Shown in pieces: positions 9,319-17,718 of a DNA stretch of 64,000 nt. The DNA is taken from positions 62,001-126,000 of the forward strand of contig CANQBM010000004.1 of NCBI GenBank assembly GCA_947589575.1. The letters run 5' to 3'. Position 1 is the stretch's first letter. The number at the start of each line of letters is the position of its first letter. The notes beneath the pieces are model-generated. The model was not told the DNA's origin, searched no databases, and worked only from the letters and a program-made list of their open reading frames with translations. Both the position numbers and the translations under genes were made by a program. This DNA comes from an uncultured Clostridia bacterium (GTDB lineage Bacteria > Bacillota > Clostridia > Oscillospirales > Acutalibacteraceae).

Positions 9319-10980
9319 CTACTCTTGCGTATCATCAAAATGGGTAGTTGAAACAGACTCTCCGTAAACCTGTAGGATAATTTCCTCGCCGACCGCTATC
9401 TCCTCTCCAGCCGCGGGAGCCATACCGTAGTTTGCTTTTACTGTATTAGGAGTCTGTCCGCCGTCATTGTAAACCTCAACGGTTGATACTTTAAAACCGA
9501 GGTCTTCAAGTTTTTTCGTTGCCTCTTCAAGAGACATACCGCCGACGTCGGGAAGCTGCGCCGTTTTAACTCCTTTGCTGACAGTAAGGAGAATTTCCGC
9601 TCCCTTGTCAACCGTCTGACCTGCCTCAACGCTTTGCTTAAAGACAATACCCTCTTCAACATCCTTTGAATAATCGGCAACAAAGGAAATTTTAAACTGT
9701 TCGTTCCACGCGCCGTTATTTTCAATATCGCTTTGAGTATATCCCGCCGATACAAAGTCGGGCACAGAATATGTTTCAAGCACAGGCGCTGTGGTCTGCT
9801 CCGACTGATGCTTACCTATGCCTCCGTTTTTAACAACATATACGCCTGCTATTACAGCTGCAATAATAAGGATTACAAGAACAGTTACAGCTATTTTAAA
9901 TCCCTTGGATTTCGGCTTATACATATCATCATATTCGGGATACCCTTTGTAATGCTCTTCCTCCTCAATCATATCTCTCTCGACAACCTCAGGATTATTA
10001 GCCGCTGCCGCAACAACAGCAGGAGCCGCATTGAGCTTCTCTCTGAACTCGTCGATTGTTTGTGTCCTTTTTTCAGGATATATTTGAAGTCCGCCGCCGA
10101 GAGCTTTAATAATATGAGTAGGAATTTTTTCCGCGATTGAATTAGGAATCATAAGCTTATCATTAGCCTCACGTGACTTAGCATCGGGAGGATTCTGACC
10201 AACAAGCGCACGGAAAATACATGCTGAAAAGGCATAAATATCTGTTGCGGGGCACATTTTATGATTATTGTCATATTGCTCAAGCGCAGTGTAACCGTCG
10301 TTTACATTAAATTCCAAATCAGATGAACTTGTATTCGCCTCTGAAATACAGAAACTCTTGAGCCTTACCTTGCCGTCCCGGCAGAGTACAAGATTATCGG
10401 GATTGATAGCGCCGTGAATTATACCGTTTGAATGAAGCACCTCAAGTGTAGTAAGCACGGGCATAAACATAAGTCTTGCCTGATCCCAAAGGATATTGCC
10501 GTCAGGATTTCTGAGTAAAAATTCACGAAGAGAAATTGAATCCATACTCTCGCTTACAGCATATGCCGTGCCGTTAAGTTCAAACACATCAAAAGTAGGA
10601 ATAACAGCGGAAAGATTACGCATTTTTATAATAGTTGTCCAAAGGTTGATAAATGAAGTCTTATATTTTTCATAGCTTGATTTAAAACGCTCTCTTACGT
10701 GAACATCAAGATTACCTTCAAGACGGTTTGCCATTCCCTTCGGCAAAAATTCTCTTATATTAACGAGCGTGTCAAGCTGATTGTCATAAGCCGCGTAGAC
10801 TGCCGCGTCACTCTCGTGCGCCAAAACGGCGCCGATAATATAACGGTCAGCCAAAACCGTCTTTGGCTGAAGATACATCATGTCAACCTGAATATCATTA
10901 TCATAACCGCAATTTGCACAGATACTTCCGTCCGTAAGCTCCTTAAAGCAGTTCATACAAAGATTGTCAATATCGTTCAA
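9319..10980 (-). CDS. Zinc-ribbon, membrane-anchored pseudokinase with two PASTA domains
   Basis: 553 residues. Order: N-terminal zinc ribbon (CMNCF...CANCG), protein-kinase fold about 40-320, linker, one transmembrane helix near 365-385, two extracellular PASTA domains. The architecture is that of PrkC/PknB kinases, but the catalytic signature is lost: the HRD loop reads HGAINPDN, the DFG region reads LKSFCIS, and the VAIK lysine position reads VNIREF. It is therefore probably a cell-wall-sensing pseudokinase or scaffold. The start is TTG at 10980 with GGAG upstream; the next ATG would remove the first zinc-ribbon cysteine. It has its own promoter and terminator. It is unrelated to the kinase of the inserted element. 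Confidence 0.85.
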   Translation of the reverse strand: MNDIDNLCMNCFKELTDGSICANCGYDNDIQVDMMYLQPKTVLADRYIIGAVLAHESDAAVYAAYDNQLDTLVNIREFLPKGMANRLEGNLDVHVRERFKSSYEKYKTSFINLWTTIIKMRNLSAVIPTFDVFELNGTAYAVSESMDSISLREFLLRNPDGNILWDQARLMFMPVLTTLEVLHSNGIIHGAINPDNLVLCRDGKVRLKSFCISEANTSSSDLEFNVNDGYTALEQYDNNHKMCPATDIYAFSACIFRALVGQNPPDAKSREANDKLMIPNSIAEKIPTHIIKALGGGLQIYPEKRTQTIDEFREKLNAAPAVVAAAANNPEVVERDMIEEEEHYKGYPEYDDMYKPKSKGFKIAVTVLVILIIAAVIAGVYVVKNGGIGKHQSEQTTAPVLETYSVPDFVSAGYTQSDIENNGAWNEQFKISFVADYSKDVEEGIVFKQSVEAGQTVDKGAEILLTVSKGVKTAQLPDVGGMSLEEATKKLEDLGFKVSTVEVYNDGGQTPNTVKANYGMAPAAGEEIAVGEEIILQVYGESVSTTHFDDTQE

Positions 10981-11014
10981 TCTATATCACTCCATACATA
11001 AACGCATATAAAAT

Positions 11015-11043
11015 ATAATAACAATCATCAAGTATTTTGTCAA
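11015..11043 (-). promoter_or_regulatory. Promoter of the PASTA pseudokinase gene
   Basis: Minus strand TTGACA, 17 bases, TATTAT. It diverges from the promoter at 11055-11083, so the two regions are back to back. Confidence 0.7.
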
Positions 11044-11054
11044 GAAAATTAGCA

Positions 11055-11083
11055 TTGAACATATAGTTAATTTATTGTATAAT
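11055..11083 (+). promoter_or_regulatory. Promoter of the YhaM-like gene and prmA
   Basis: TTGAAC, 17 bases, consensus TATAAT, ending 36 bases before the start codon at 11119. Confidence 0.75.
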
Positions 11084-11118
11084 TATTGTTAACAAATATA
11101 AAAAACAGAGGAGTAATT

Positions 11119-12048
11119 ATGGCATCATTCGCAATGATAAAAGAGCTTGCCGAAAAAAAGGACAAGAACGGAAACGGTTATCTTGATATGACTATTATAG
11201 GCAGCGACAAAAAGGAATATCCCGCAAAAATATGGAGATTTGAAAATAACGGTCAGTTTGAGGCGGGCGAGGTAATTGAAATAGAATATACCGTCGACAG
11301 CTACAAAGGCAAAACACAGCTTAACATTACAATGATTAAAAAGGCGCCCGAGGAAATGATTAAAGACTTTGTTCCGGAGGCAGAATATGACGGAAAAGTT
11401 GTTTTTAAAATGCTTCTTAAAAAAGCTGAAAACTTTAGTGACAATGACTTTAAACAGCTTGTAACAAGCATTTTGCTGAAAAACAGAGAAAAGCTTGAGG
11501 TATACCCGGCGGCATACAGACTTCATCACGCAATAGTCGGCGGACTTATGCTGCACACAGCGTCTATTGTCGAAATGGCTGAAAAAATTTGCGTCATTTA
11601 TCCTAATATTAACAGAGAACTGCTTATCTCCGGCGCAATCCTTCACGACGTTGCAAAGACATTTGAAATGGAAACGGGCAAAACGGGACTCTGCAGCGGA
11701 TACTCAATCGGCGGTGAACTTATAGGACATCTTGTAAAAGGCGCGATGTATATTGAGGAAACGGCAAAGGAGCTTGATATTGATAGGGACAAAGCTATAC
11801 TTATTGAGCATATGATACTTTCACACCACGGCGTGCCCGAATACGGTTCTCCTGTCAGACCTATGTTTTTGGAGGCTGAAATTCTTTCTGCGCTTGACTC
11901 ACTTGATGCTACAATTTTTGAAATAAATAACGCGACAGATAAAATTGAACCGGGTAAATTCACCGAAAGACAATGGGCGCTTGATAACAGAAAGCTGTTC
12001 AATCACGGGCTCTCATCAACACAGCATAAGGTAAATTTAGGAGAATAG
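11119..12048 (+). CDS. YhaM-like 3'-5' exoribonuclease (OB fold plus HD domain)
   Basis: 309 residues from the ATG at 11119, which has AGAGGAG six bases upstream; an earlier in-frame start lacks this support. An N-terminal OB-like domain (about 1-85) is followed by an HD phosphohydrolase domain: LHHAIVGGLMLHT, GAILHDVAKT and EHMILSHHG provide the metal-binding histidines and aspartates. This is the layout of YhaM, a manganese-dependent nuclease that trims RNA 3' ends. prmA follows after 3 bases in the same operon. RNA as substrate is inferred from the family. Confidence 0.88.
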   Translation: MASFAMIKELAEKKDKNGNGYLDMTIIGSDKKEYPAKIWRFENNGQFEAGEVIEIEYTVDSYKGKTQLNITMIKKAPEEMIKDFVPEAEYDGKVVFKMLLKKAENFSDNDFKQLVTSILLKNREKLEVYPAAYRLHHAIVGGLMLHTASIVEMAEKICVIYPNINRELLISGAILHDVAKTFEMETGKTGLCSGYSIGGELIGHLVKGAMYIEETAKELDIDRDKAILIEHMILSHHGVPEYGSPVRPMFLEAEILSALDSLDATIFEINNATDKIEPGKFTERQWALDNRKLFNHGLSSTQHKVNLGE

Positions 12049-12051
12049 AAT

Positions 12052-12999
12052 TTGGATAACAAAGTAAATGAAAACTGGACGGAAATTGCAATAACAGTCA
12101 ATACAAAGGACATTGATATTGCCGGAAACATAGCAAATATGGTAGTCCCCTACGGAATTTATATTGAGGATTATTCATCCCTTGAAGATGAGGTTATGGA
12201 AATAGCCCACATTGATTTAATAGATGAAAGACTTTTGATGTCCGACAGAACAAAGGGTGTCATTCACGTTTATGTTAATCCTCATGAAAATCCGCTTGAG
12301 GCAGTTTCTTTTGTTAAAGACAGACTTGAAAGCAACAATATTAAATACGATATAAAAATTGCGGACTGCGCGGCTGAAGATTGGGTGAATAACTGGAAAA
12401 AGTATTTTCACCCGATGCCGATCGGTAAAAAACTGCTGATCCGCCCTACATGGGAAGAAAAATACGATGCCGGCGAAAGAAAGGTTTTGCATATTGAGCC
12501 GGGACTTGCATTCGGCACAGGCGGCCATCCTACAACAAAGCTCTGCCTTGAAACACTTGAAAAATATGTTAATAATAATTCAACGGTACTTGACATCGGA
12601 TGCGGAAGCGGTATTCTCTCAATAGCCTGTCTGCTGCTCGGAGCAAAAAGCGCTTTCGGAGTTGATATTGATTCTCTGGCTGTCAAAACCGCTAAGGCAA
12701 ACGCTGAGGAAAACGGCTTTGATAAAAGCAGATTTAACGCAGTTCAAGGTAATCTTTCCGACAAGGTATCAGGTAAATATAATATAATAGTCGCAAATAT
12801 AGTTGCTGATATAATAATTGAACTAAACAAGAATGCCGGCGGATTTCTTGATGACGACGGAGTTTATATAACAGGCGGCATAATAGAAAGCCGTGAGGAT
12901 GAAGTGCTGTACTCCTTCAGTCAAAACGACTTTAAAATGATTGAGCGTTTTGAGGAAAAGGGCTGGCTCGTATTCGTACTAAAAAAAGCCGGCAACTAA
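12052..12999 (+). CDS. prmA: Ribosomal protein L11 methyltransferase
   Basis: 315 residues. The N-terminal substrate-binding domain is followed by a Rossmann-type SAM methyltransferase domain with EPGLAFGTGGHPTT, VLDIGCGSGILSIA and VANIVADIIIEL, all diagnostic of PrmA. It trimethylates ribosomal protein L11. The start is TTG at 12052 with AGGAG eight bases upstream, and it lies 3 bases after the YhaM-like gene. A strong terminator follows. Confidence 0.94.
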   Translation: MDNKVNENWTEIAITVNTKDIDIAGNIANMVVPYGIYIEDYSSLEDEVMEIAHIDLIDERLLMSDRTKGVIHVYVNPHENPLEAVSFVKDRLESNNIKYDIKIADCAAEDWVNNWKKYFHPMPIGKKLLIRPTWEEKYDAGERKVLHIEPGLAFGTGGHPTTKLCLETLEKYVNNNSTVLDIGCGSGILSIACLLLGAKSAFGVDIDSLAVKTAKANAEENGFDKSRFNAVQGNLSDKVSGKYNIIVANIVADIIIELNKNAGGFLDDDGVYITGGIIESREDEVLYSFSQNDFKMIERFEEKGWLVFVLKKAGN

Positions 13000-13013
13000 A
13001 ATAATGCAGGCAA

Positions 13014-13052
13014 AGACCCTCCCGATGTGTCCAATACCGGGAGGGTCTGTTT
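13014..13052 (+). terminator. Terminator of prmA
   Basis: A perfect 11-bp GC-rich stem (AGACCCTCCCG / CGGGAGGGTCT) is followed by GTTTATTATTTTTT. It separates prmA from the converging surface-protein gene. Confidence 0.9.
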
Positions 13053-13053
13053 A

Positions 13054-16000
13054 TTATTTTTTATCCTTTTTTCGCTTATTAAGAATGATTAAAATGATAA
13101 TCACAGCAAGTAAAATCAAGCCTAAAACCGAACAGATAATAATAGGCAATTTATTGCTTTTCTTTTCAATGTCCGTCTGTGAATTGTTTTTATCATCAGA
13201 GGGCACCTTATTATCTTTTTCCTTATCAAGTGAGGCGGTTTTTTCATTTTCAGGCTGACTGTCATTATTTTTCGCAATGCTTTCTTTATCAGCGCTTTTT
13301 GGGGATTTTTGATTCACCGACGCGGTCTGCACAGAACTTTCGGAATTACTGCCTGAACTGTTTGCTTTGTCCTTGTTGACGGAAAAATCAGAAGAATTAT
13401 TAGATTTATTGTTGTTTTGATTATTATTTTCCTTATTATTAGCAGTACCAAAGGAATTGCCATCCTGCTCATGAGAATTTGTATTTTCACTTTGGTTGCT
13501 ATTCTGACTATCAACCGCCTTATTTGCAAGAGAATAATCCTTGACATACATAACAACAATATCTTCGCCGCCTGAGAGCTCCTGAGCATTCATATATGAA
13601 TTTACAAACACGTCTCCTACTGTATACATCCAGCCCGAGTTTTTACCGTAATCAAATTCCGAAAGGCCGTTTACGGAAGAAATATAACTGCCCTTTGCGG
13701 TGTAAGCTATATTATTATCGCAAAGCACCTTTTTAAACACATCAAAAACGGTTGCTCCTTTAGTGAAAGATGTCACCTTGGTTTTAGCAATCATAGGCGC
13801 GCTGTTAAGTCCTAAAAGTGTAAAGCTTACGCTGATCGGCTTATCAATTTCTTTTTTGTATGCGTACAGGGCGTCATTATACGCAGACGCCTTCAGCATT
13901 TCGGGCATAGATGCAAAGGTTTCAGTATAATTACCCGCGCCGACTGCCATTACATATGCGCTTACCGGCTGTTTATAAAGCTGTCTGAACTTTGACAATG
14001 CTTCAACGTCATAATCTTTATTATTTTGGAATTTAGTATAATACTTGCCTAAGGTTTCGTCTGTTAATACGCTGTTGATTTTAACAAATGTATCCTTGGT
14101 TGGCGTTTGATTAAGAATCAAGGTTTCGTTTGAAATTAAATCCCGCTCACTTGTACGGAACAAACGCCAGTCCTCCTGCTCTTCCCAACCGGGAAGCTCG
14201 TCAACAATAATTCCGCCGCCCCGCATATCTGTATTACGGTAAATAAAATCAACGCCCGATTTATCATTATTCCATACAATTTCCTTAAATGGAGTAAGAT
14301 TGTCAATAATGCTGTAAATATCAGAATTTTCTCCGAGCAGTCCGTAGGAATAATTTGTTTTTGCCTGATCCATCAATTCAAGCGAGGCATTAATCTCCGC
14401 TCTGCTTAAGTGCTTAACAGTAACCGTAATATCCTTTGTTACATAGAGATTCGGGTTTGCTTTGCTCTCCATTTTTACGGTCAGAGTTACCTGCTTGTCA
14501 GAACCGCTGTCCTCGCCGAGCGGTCTGTAAACATACGCGCGGAAACTGTTTATATCAATAACATTAGTATCAGAGCTTGTAACGGTAAATCTGTAGTTCC
14601 AGTAATCCCAGTATTTACCGTAATCAAGGGTTTCAAGTTCTTGTGCAGTTACAACATTTTTTGGAATAACAAGCTGAATATCATTATCAACGGCTCTTGT
14701 ATCAAGCTTTCCCTTTGTTGCAAAATTTGTCAGTTTGTCTGCCGTATAGCAGTTTAAAACGGCTTTCATTGTATCCGCACTCTGATTTAACTGCTCGTCT
14801 GAAAGAGGACTGATTGTAACATCAAATGTTCTTATAACCGTAATATCTGTTGACGGATTTGTAACTGTGGCAGTCAAGGTGACGATATGCTCCTCACTGT
14901 CCCGATAAACTCTGCCAGTAAAAGAATTATATAAGGAGTCGGCGCCGCTCTGCCTTTTTTCATTGCTGACAGCAAGATGCTTTTCATCAGATGACTGCCA
15001 TGTTATCCATGCGAATGAATATTTGTCTCCGTCTATAAATGACGGTAAATTCAAATCCGAGGTAACTGACTTTAAGTCTGTGTTGTCCGCGCGGATAGCA
15101 TCTTCTGTCAGTACATTATCCGTCGAAGCCTCCAGCGACTTTTCGGCATCTGCCGTATCCCATGGAACTAAAATGGAGTAGATATTTGATGTGGGATAAG
15201 TAACCGTTTTGCCGTCTACTGTCAGGTTAAAATATACCTGTACCTGCTTTCCGTTTGCAAACGTACCGCTGTCAGGAACAGCGGGATAATTTATTTTTCC
15301 GTTTGCTGAAATCAGGCTCTCGTCCGAGGTTGAATTAACAGTAACGGTTACGCCGTCATATCCTCTGCTTTTAAGAATATCGCTGAATTTAAAAAGAATA
15401 TTTGTATCCTCACCGTAAGCAGGCTGAAGAAGTTTAAAATCCCATTTCATACTCTCAAGCACATTTTGGAGATATACGTCGGCGTCAACATCTGTTGCCC
15501 ATACATCTATATCAAATTTCCTGCTGTCTGACACATTACCGCAGGAAACATTTGCTGTTAACGTAACCGTAACAATATTTTTATCAGGCAGTTTGACAAC
15601 GCCTGTATTGCTTATAATCTCAGGATTACTGCTTGACCAGCAGACAGAGCAGTCACCGATTTGAGAAGGGAGATTTAAGATTGTTTCTTCCTTAATTATA
15701 TTTTTATCCAAAGTAAGAGCGTTAAGAGCCGCCTTAACCTTATCACTGTTCTCTTTTTTAATTAAATTATCGGATTTTTTAACAGGACCGATAACGGCAA
15801 AAGCTTCAGAGTTCTCCTCCCCTTTTACAGTAACTTTAACATATTTTCCCGCATAATCGGCTGTATCGGGGATATTAAATGTACCGCTTTTAGCATCTGC
15901 AATATCTGTAAAGCCGACGCCGTCATCTGAGACGGACCAGCGGTATTCAACATTTGTCGCGGTTTTTTCATTTTCACCAAGCGCCTGCGCTGTAAGTACA

Positions 16001-17052
16001 GCACCCGTAACCGCATCGCCGAGGATAATTACAGCCGTTACTGGCACAACCTCAACACCGGAAACAAGCTGCCATGTAAGAACGGGATAGCCGTTATTCA
16101 TATTTGACGTATCCTCGCTGAATAATTTTTGAGCGCCCGCGTTAAGATTTTTTAAAAGCGCGGATTTATCGGTTATTTTTTCATAGCCTGCCGCTGTTCC
16201 GCCGGGCGCTGATACCTCATCATTCAGATAGTAACAATTTGTAATCACAGCGTTACTGAAACCTGCAATACCGTTAGCGCTGCCGCCTGTATTATAACAA
16301 TAGCTTATTTCGCCCTTACTCTGCTGACCCGCAATGCCCGCGCTTCTTGTTTTACCGGAAATATCACCCGTATTATAACAACTGCTGACGCTCGCTGACT
16401 GGCTGGTATAGCCGATAATACCGCCTGCGTATGAACCGCTTATGTCAGCCGTATTGCAGCATCCTGTAATAACCGCATTCTTAGATACAATAGTTCCGAC
16501 AATACCACCTGTGTAGCCCTTTGTACTTGTTCCCGTCGAAGTAACCGAACCGCTGAAGGAACAGTTTTCAACCGTTCCCGTCTGAAGCTTGCCGATAATA
16601 CCTCCAACCACATTGTTTGATGTAATTTCGCCATAGACCTTTAAGTTTTTAACCGTACCTGTATTGACAGTTGCGAATAAGCCGTAGCCTCCGGCGGAAG
16701 CGTCAATCTTAAGTCCTGATACGGTGTGATTCTGACCGTCAAACGTACCCGCATAAGCGTCTACAACATATGTAACCAGTCCGATAGGCGTCCACGGTCT
16801 GTTACCTAAATCAATATCATCTGTCAAAACAGCGTTAAGGCTGACAAGTCCTGTGTCCTCCGCTCCAAGAGTATTAACATATTCTGCAAACCAGGCAAGC
16901 TCATTTGCACTGCTTATCTGATAAACACCGTCAATCTGTTGAGGCTTTGTTTTCGTACTGCCGTCCCAGGCCTGCGCAAAAACGGGAATTGCCGGCAACG
17001 CGGATGCAATCAATGTTATTGATAATAACAAGGATAAAATTCTTTTTTTCAT
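13054..17052 (-). CDS. Large surface protein with Ig-like domains and C-terminal DUF4430 (transcobalamin-like), probable cobalamin-binding protein
   Basis: 1332 residues from the ATG at 17052 with AAAGGAG upstream. Order: signal peptide (1-27), GLUG-type repeats to about 310, Ig-like and atrophied bacterial Ig domains (CWSSSNPEIISNTGVVKLP and similar), a DUF4430-type domain near residues 1110-1180 (FDVFKKVLCDNN..., NSGWMYTVGDVFVNSYMNAQEL), an Asn/Ser/Lys-rich stalk, and a C-terminal transmembrane helix followed by KRKKDKK. DUF4430 resembles the beta domain of transcobalamin, and the transcript begins with a cobalamin riboswitch, so surface capture of B12 is the best inference. It starts one base after the small HNH-repeat gene, implying coupling. 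A protein-protein adhesive role is the main alternative. Confidence 0.8.
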   Translation of the reverse strand: MKKRILSLLLSITLIASALPAIPVFAQAWDGSTKTKPQQIDGVYQISSANELAWFAEYVNTLGAEDTGLVSLNAVLTDDIDLGNRPWTPIGLVTYVVDAYAGTFDGQNHTVSGLKIDASAGGYGLFATVNTGTVKNLKVYGEITSNNVVGGIIGKLQTGTVENCSFSGSVTSTGTSTKGYTGGIVGTIVSKNAVITGCCNTADISGSYAGGIIGYTSQSASVSSCYNTGDISGKTRSAGIAGQQSKGEISYCYNTGGSANGIAGFSNAVITNCYYLNDEVSAPGGTAAGYEKITDKSALLKNLNAGAQKLFSEDTSNMNNGYPVLTWQLVSGVEVVPVTAVIILGDAVTGAVLTAQALGENEKTATNVEYRWSVSDDGVGFTDIADAKSGTFNIPDTADYAGKYVKVTVKGEENSEAFAVIGPVKKSDNLIKKENSDKVKAALNALTLDKNIIKEETILNLPSQIGDCSVCWSSSNPEIISNTGVVKLPDKNIVTVTLTANVSCGNVSDSRKFDIDVWATDVDADVYLQNVLESMKWDFKLLQPAYGEDTNILFKFSDILKSRGYDGVTVTVNSTSDESLISANGKINYPAVPDSGTFANGKQVQVYFNLTVDGKTVTYPTSNIYSILVPWDTADAEKSLEASTDNVLTEDAIRADNTDLKSVTSDLNLPSFIDGDKYSFAWITWQSSDEKHLAVSNEKRQSGADSLYNSFTGRVYRDSEEHIVTLTATVTNPSTDITVIRTFDVTISPLSDEQLNQSADTMKAVLNCYTADKLTNFATKGKLDTRAVDNDIQLVIPKNVVTAQELETLDYGKYWDYWNYRFTVTSSDTNVIDINSFRAYVYRPLGEDSGSDKQVTLTVKMESKANPNLYVTKDITVTVKHLSRAEINASLELMDQAKTNYSYGLLGENSDIYSIIDNLTPFKEIVWNNDKSGVDFIYRNTDMRGGGIIVDELPGWEEQEDWRLFRTSERDLISNETLILNQTPTKDTFVKINSVLTDETLGKYYTKFQNNKDYDVEALSKFRQLYKQPVSAYVMAVGAGNYTETFASMPEMLKASAYNDALYAYKKEIDKPISVSFTLLGLNSAPMIAKTKVTSFTKGATVFDVFKKVLCDNNIAYTAKGSYISSVNGLSEFDYGKNSGWMYTVGDVFVNSYMNAQELSGGEDIVVMYVKDYSLANKAVDSQNSNQSENTNSHEQDGNSFGTANNKENNNQNNNKSNNSSDFSVNKDKANSSGSNSESSVQTASVNQKSPKSADKESIAKNNDSQPENEKTASLDKEKDNKVPSDDKNNSQTDIEKKSNKLPIIICSVLGLILLAVIIILIILNKRKKDKK

Positions 17053-17053
17053 T

Positions 17054-17326
17054 TTACTGACTCTCCTTTTCTTTCTGATGTTCCTTCCTGTATTTAATTT
17101 GATTTTCCTTTGCGCGCCTGCGCTTTTCACGCTTTTTAATAATCCTCTCTCCATTAGGCTTTTTAACGCCCGCCGTCTCCAAAGCCCTCGGCCACGGTCC
17201 GAAAAAGGATTTAATCATGCTGACGTCCTCATTGTCAAAATCAGATTTTTTTGGAATACGTCCGAGCTCATCCGTCTTTTGACGTATTAAAACAATACAA
17301 TCATTTTTTGTGAGTTTATTTTTCAT
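17054..17326 (-). CDS. Small HNH-repeat protein (homing-endonuclease-associated repeat)
   Basis: 90 residues with one copy of the repeat seen beside HNH/homing endonucleases: ELGRIPKKSDF...SMIKSFFGPWPRALETAGV. No catalytic HNH motif is present. The last third is very basic (Lys/Arg), suggesting nucleic-acid binding. The ATG has AGGAG upstream and lies between a cobalamin riboswitch terminator and the surface protein gene, so it is expressed under B12 control. Its stop codon is one base before the next start. Function is unknown; a regulatory DNA-binding role is possible. Confidence 0.75.
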   Translation of the reverse strand: MKNKLTKNDCIVLIRQKTDELGRIPKKSDFDNEDVSMIKSFFGPWPRALETAGVKKPNGERIIKKREKRRRAKENQIKYRKEHQKEKESQ

Positions 17327-17354
17327 TTTTTCTCCTAATCAAGATAATTGTAAT

Positions 17355-17398
17355 ATAAAAATAAAAATGCACATTCTGCTAAAAAGCAGAAATGTGCA
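17355..17398 (-). terminator. Riboswitch-controlled terminator
   Basis: On the minus strand TGCACATTTCTGC pairs with GCAGAATGTGCA (one bulged T), followed by TTTTTATTTTTATATT. It lies between the aptamer and the first gene, as expected for a transcription-terminating expression platform. Confidence 0.85.
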
Positions 17399-17414
17399 AC
17401 AATTATTTGAAAGC

Positions 17415-17480
17415 GGGTTATCCAAAAGAGTACAACTGTCCCTTGGCGCTCACATCAAACGGCTGCACTCTTCCTTACCC
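17415..17480 (-). ncRNA. Structured RNA element between aptamer and terminator, unassigned
   Basis: On the minus strand GGGT and ACCC enclose AGAGTGCA pairing with TGTACTCT (17464-17471 with 17427-17434, one G-U), with an internal region holding GCAGCC and GGGACAG. It could be the platform stem that kisses the aptamer, since GGTAA here complements TTACC in the aptamer's P5-loop region, or a separate element. No known class is assigned. Confidence 0.45.
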
Positions 17481-17513
17481 AAAAGTGTTCATACAGGTTA
17501 AAACCTAATACCA

Positions 17514-17632
17514 CTGTTTTCGGCAGGAATCCCGACTTATTAAATCTATGGATTTAAATCACGGTAATGGCGGTTGCGACGGATTTTCACCGAACTTCCC
17601 CTTGAATGTTAAAAAACAACACCGAAAAACAG
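17514..17632 (-). promoter_or_regulatory. Cobalamin riboswitch aptamer
   Basis: Read on the minus strand: closing stem CTGTTTTTCGG (5') with CCGAAAACAG (3'); AAGGGGAAG, then CGGTGAAAATCCG, a CCGCCATTACCGTGA segment in the position of the CCCGCNACTGT box, and a B12 box AGTCGGGATTCCTGCCGAA (17520-17538). These are the conserved parts of cobalamin aptamers in the right order. With the downstream terminator it should switch off the surface-protein operon when cobalamin is plentiful. Confidence 0.88.
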
Positions 17633-17650
17633 TTATATTCAATTTTCATT

Positions 17651-17679
17651 ATTTTATCACCGTATAAATCCTGTGTCAA
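17651..17679 (-). promoter_or_regulatory. Promoter of the riboswitch-controlled operon
   Basis: Minus strand TTGACA, 17 bases, TAAAAT, placed just upstream of the aptamer. Confidence 0.8.
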
Positions 17680-17684
17680 GAAAA

Positions 17685-17709
17685 AAGAGAAGATTAACAA
17701 TCTTCTCTT
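17685..17709 (-). terminator. Terminator after the feoB 3' fragment
   Basis: Minus strand: AAGAGAAGATT-GTT-AATCTTCTCTT, a perfect 11-bp stem running into a T tract. It is the original terminator of the feoAB operon. Confidence 0.85.
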
Positions 17710-17718
17710 TAAAAAGTT

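Noticed and set aside
17405-17500. GCAGCC and GGGACAG segments reminiscent of the NiCo riboswitch
   Set aside because: The 5' strand (an AACTG-type partner) and the four-stem junction of that class cannot be formed, and the cobalamin aptamer already explains the regulation.
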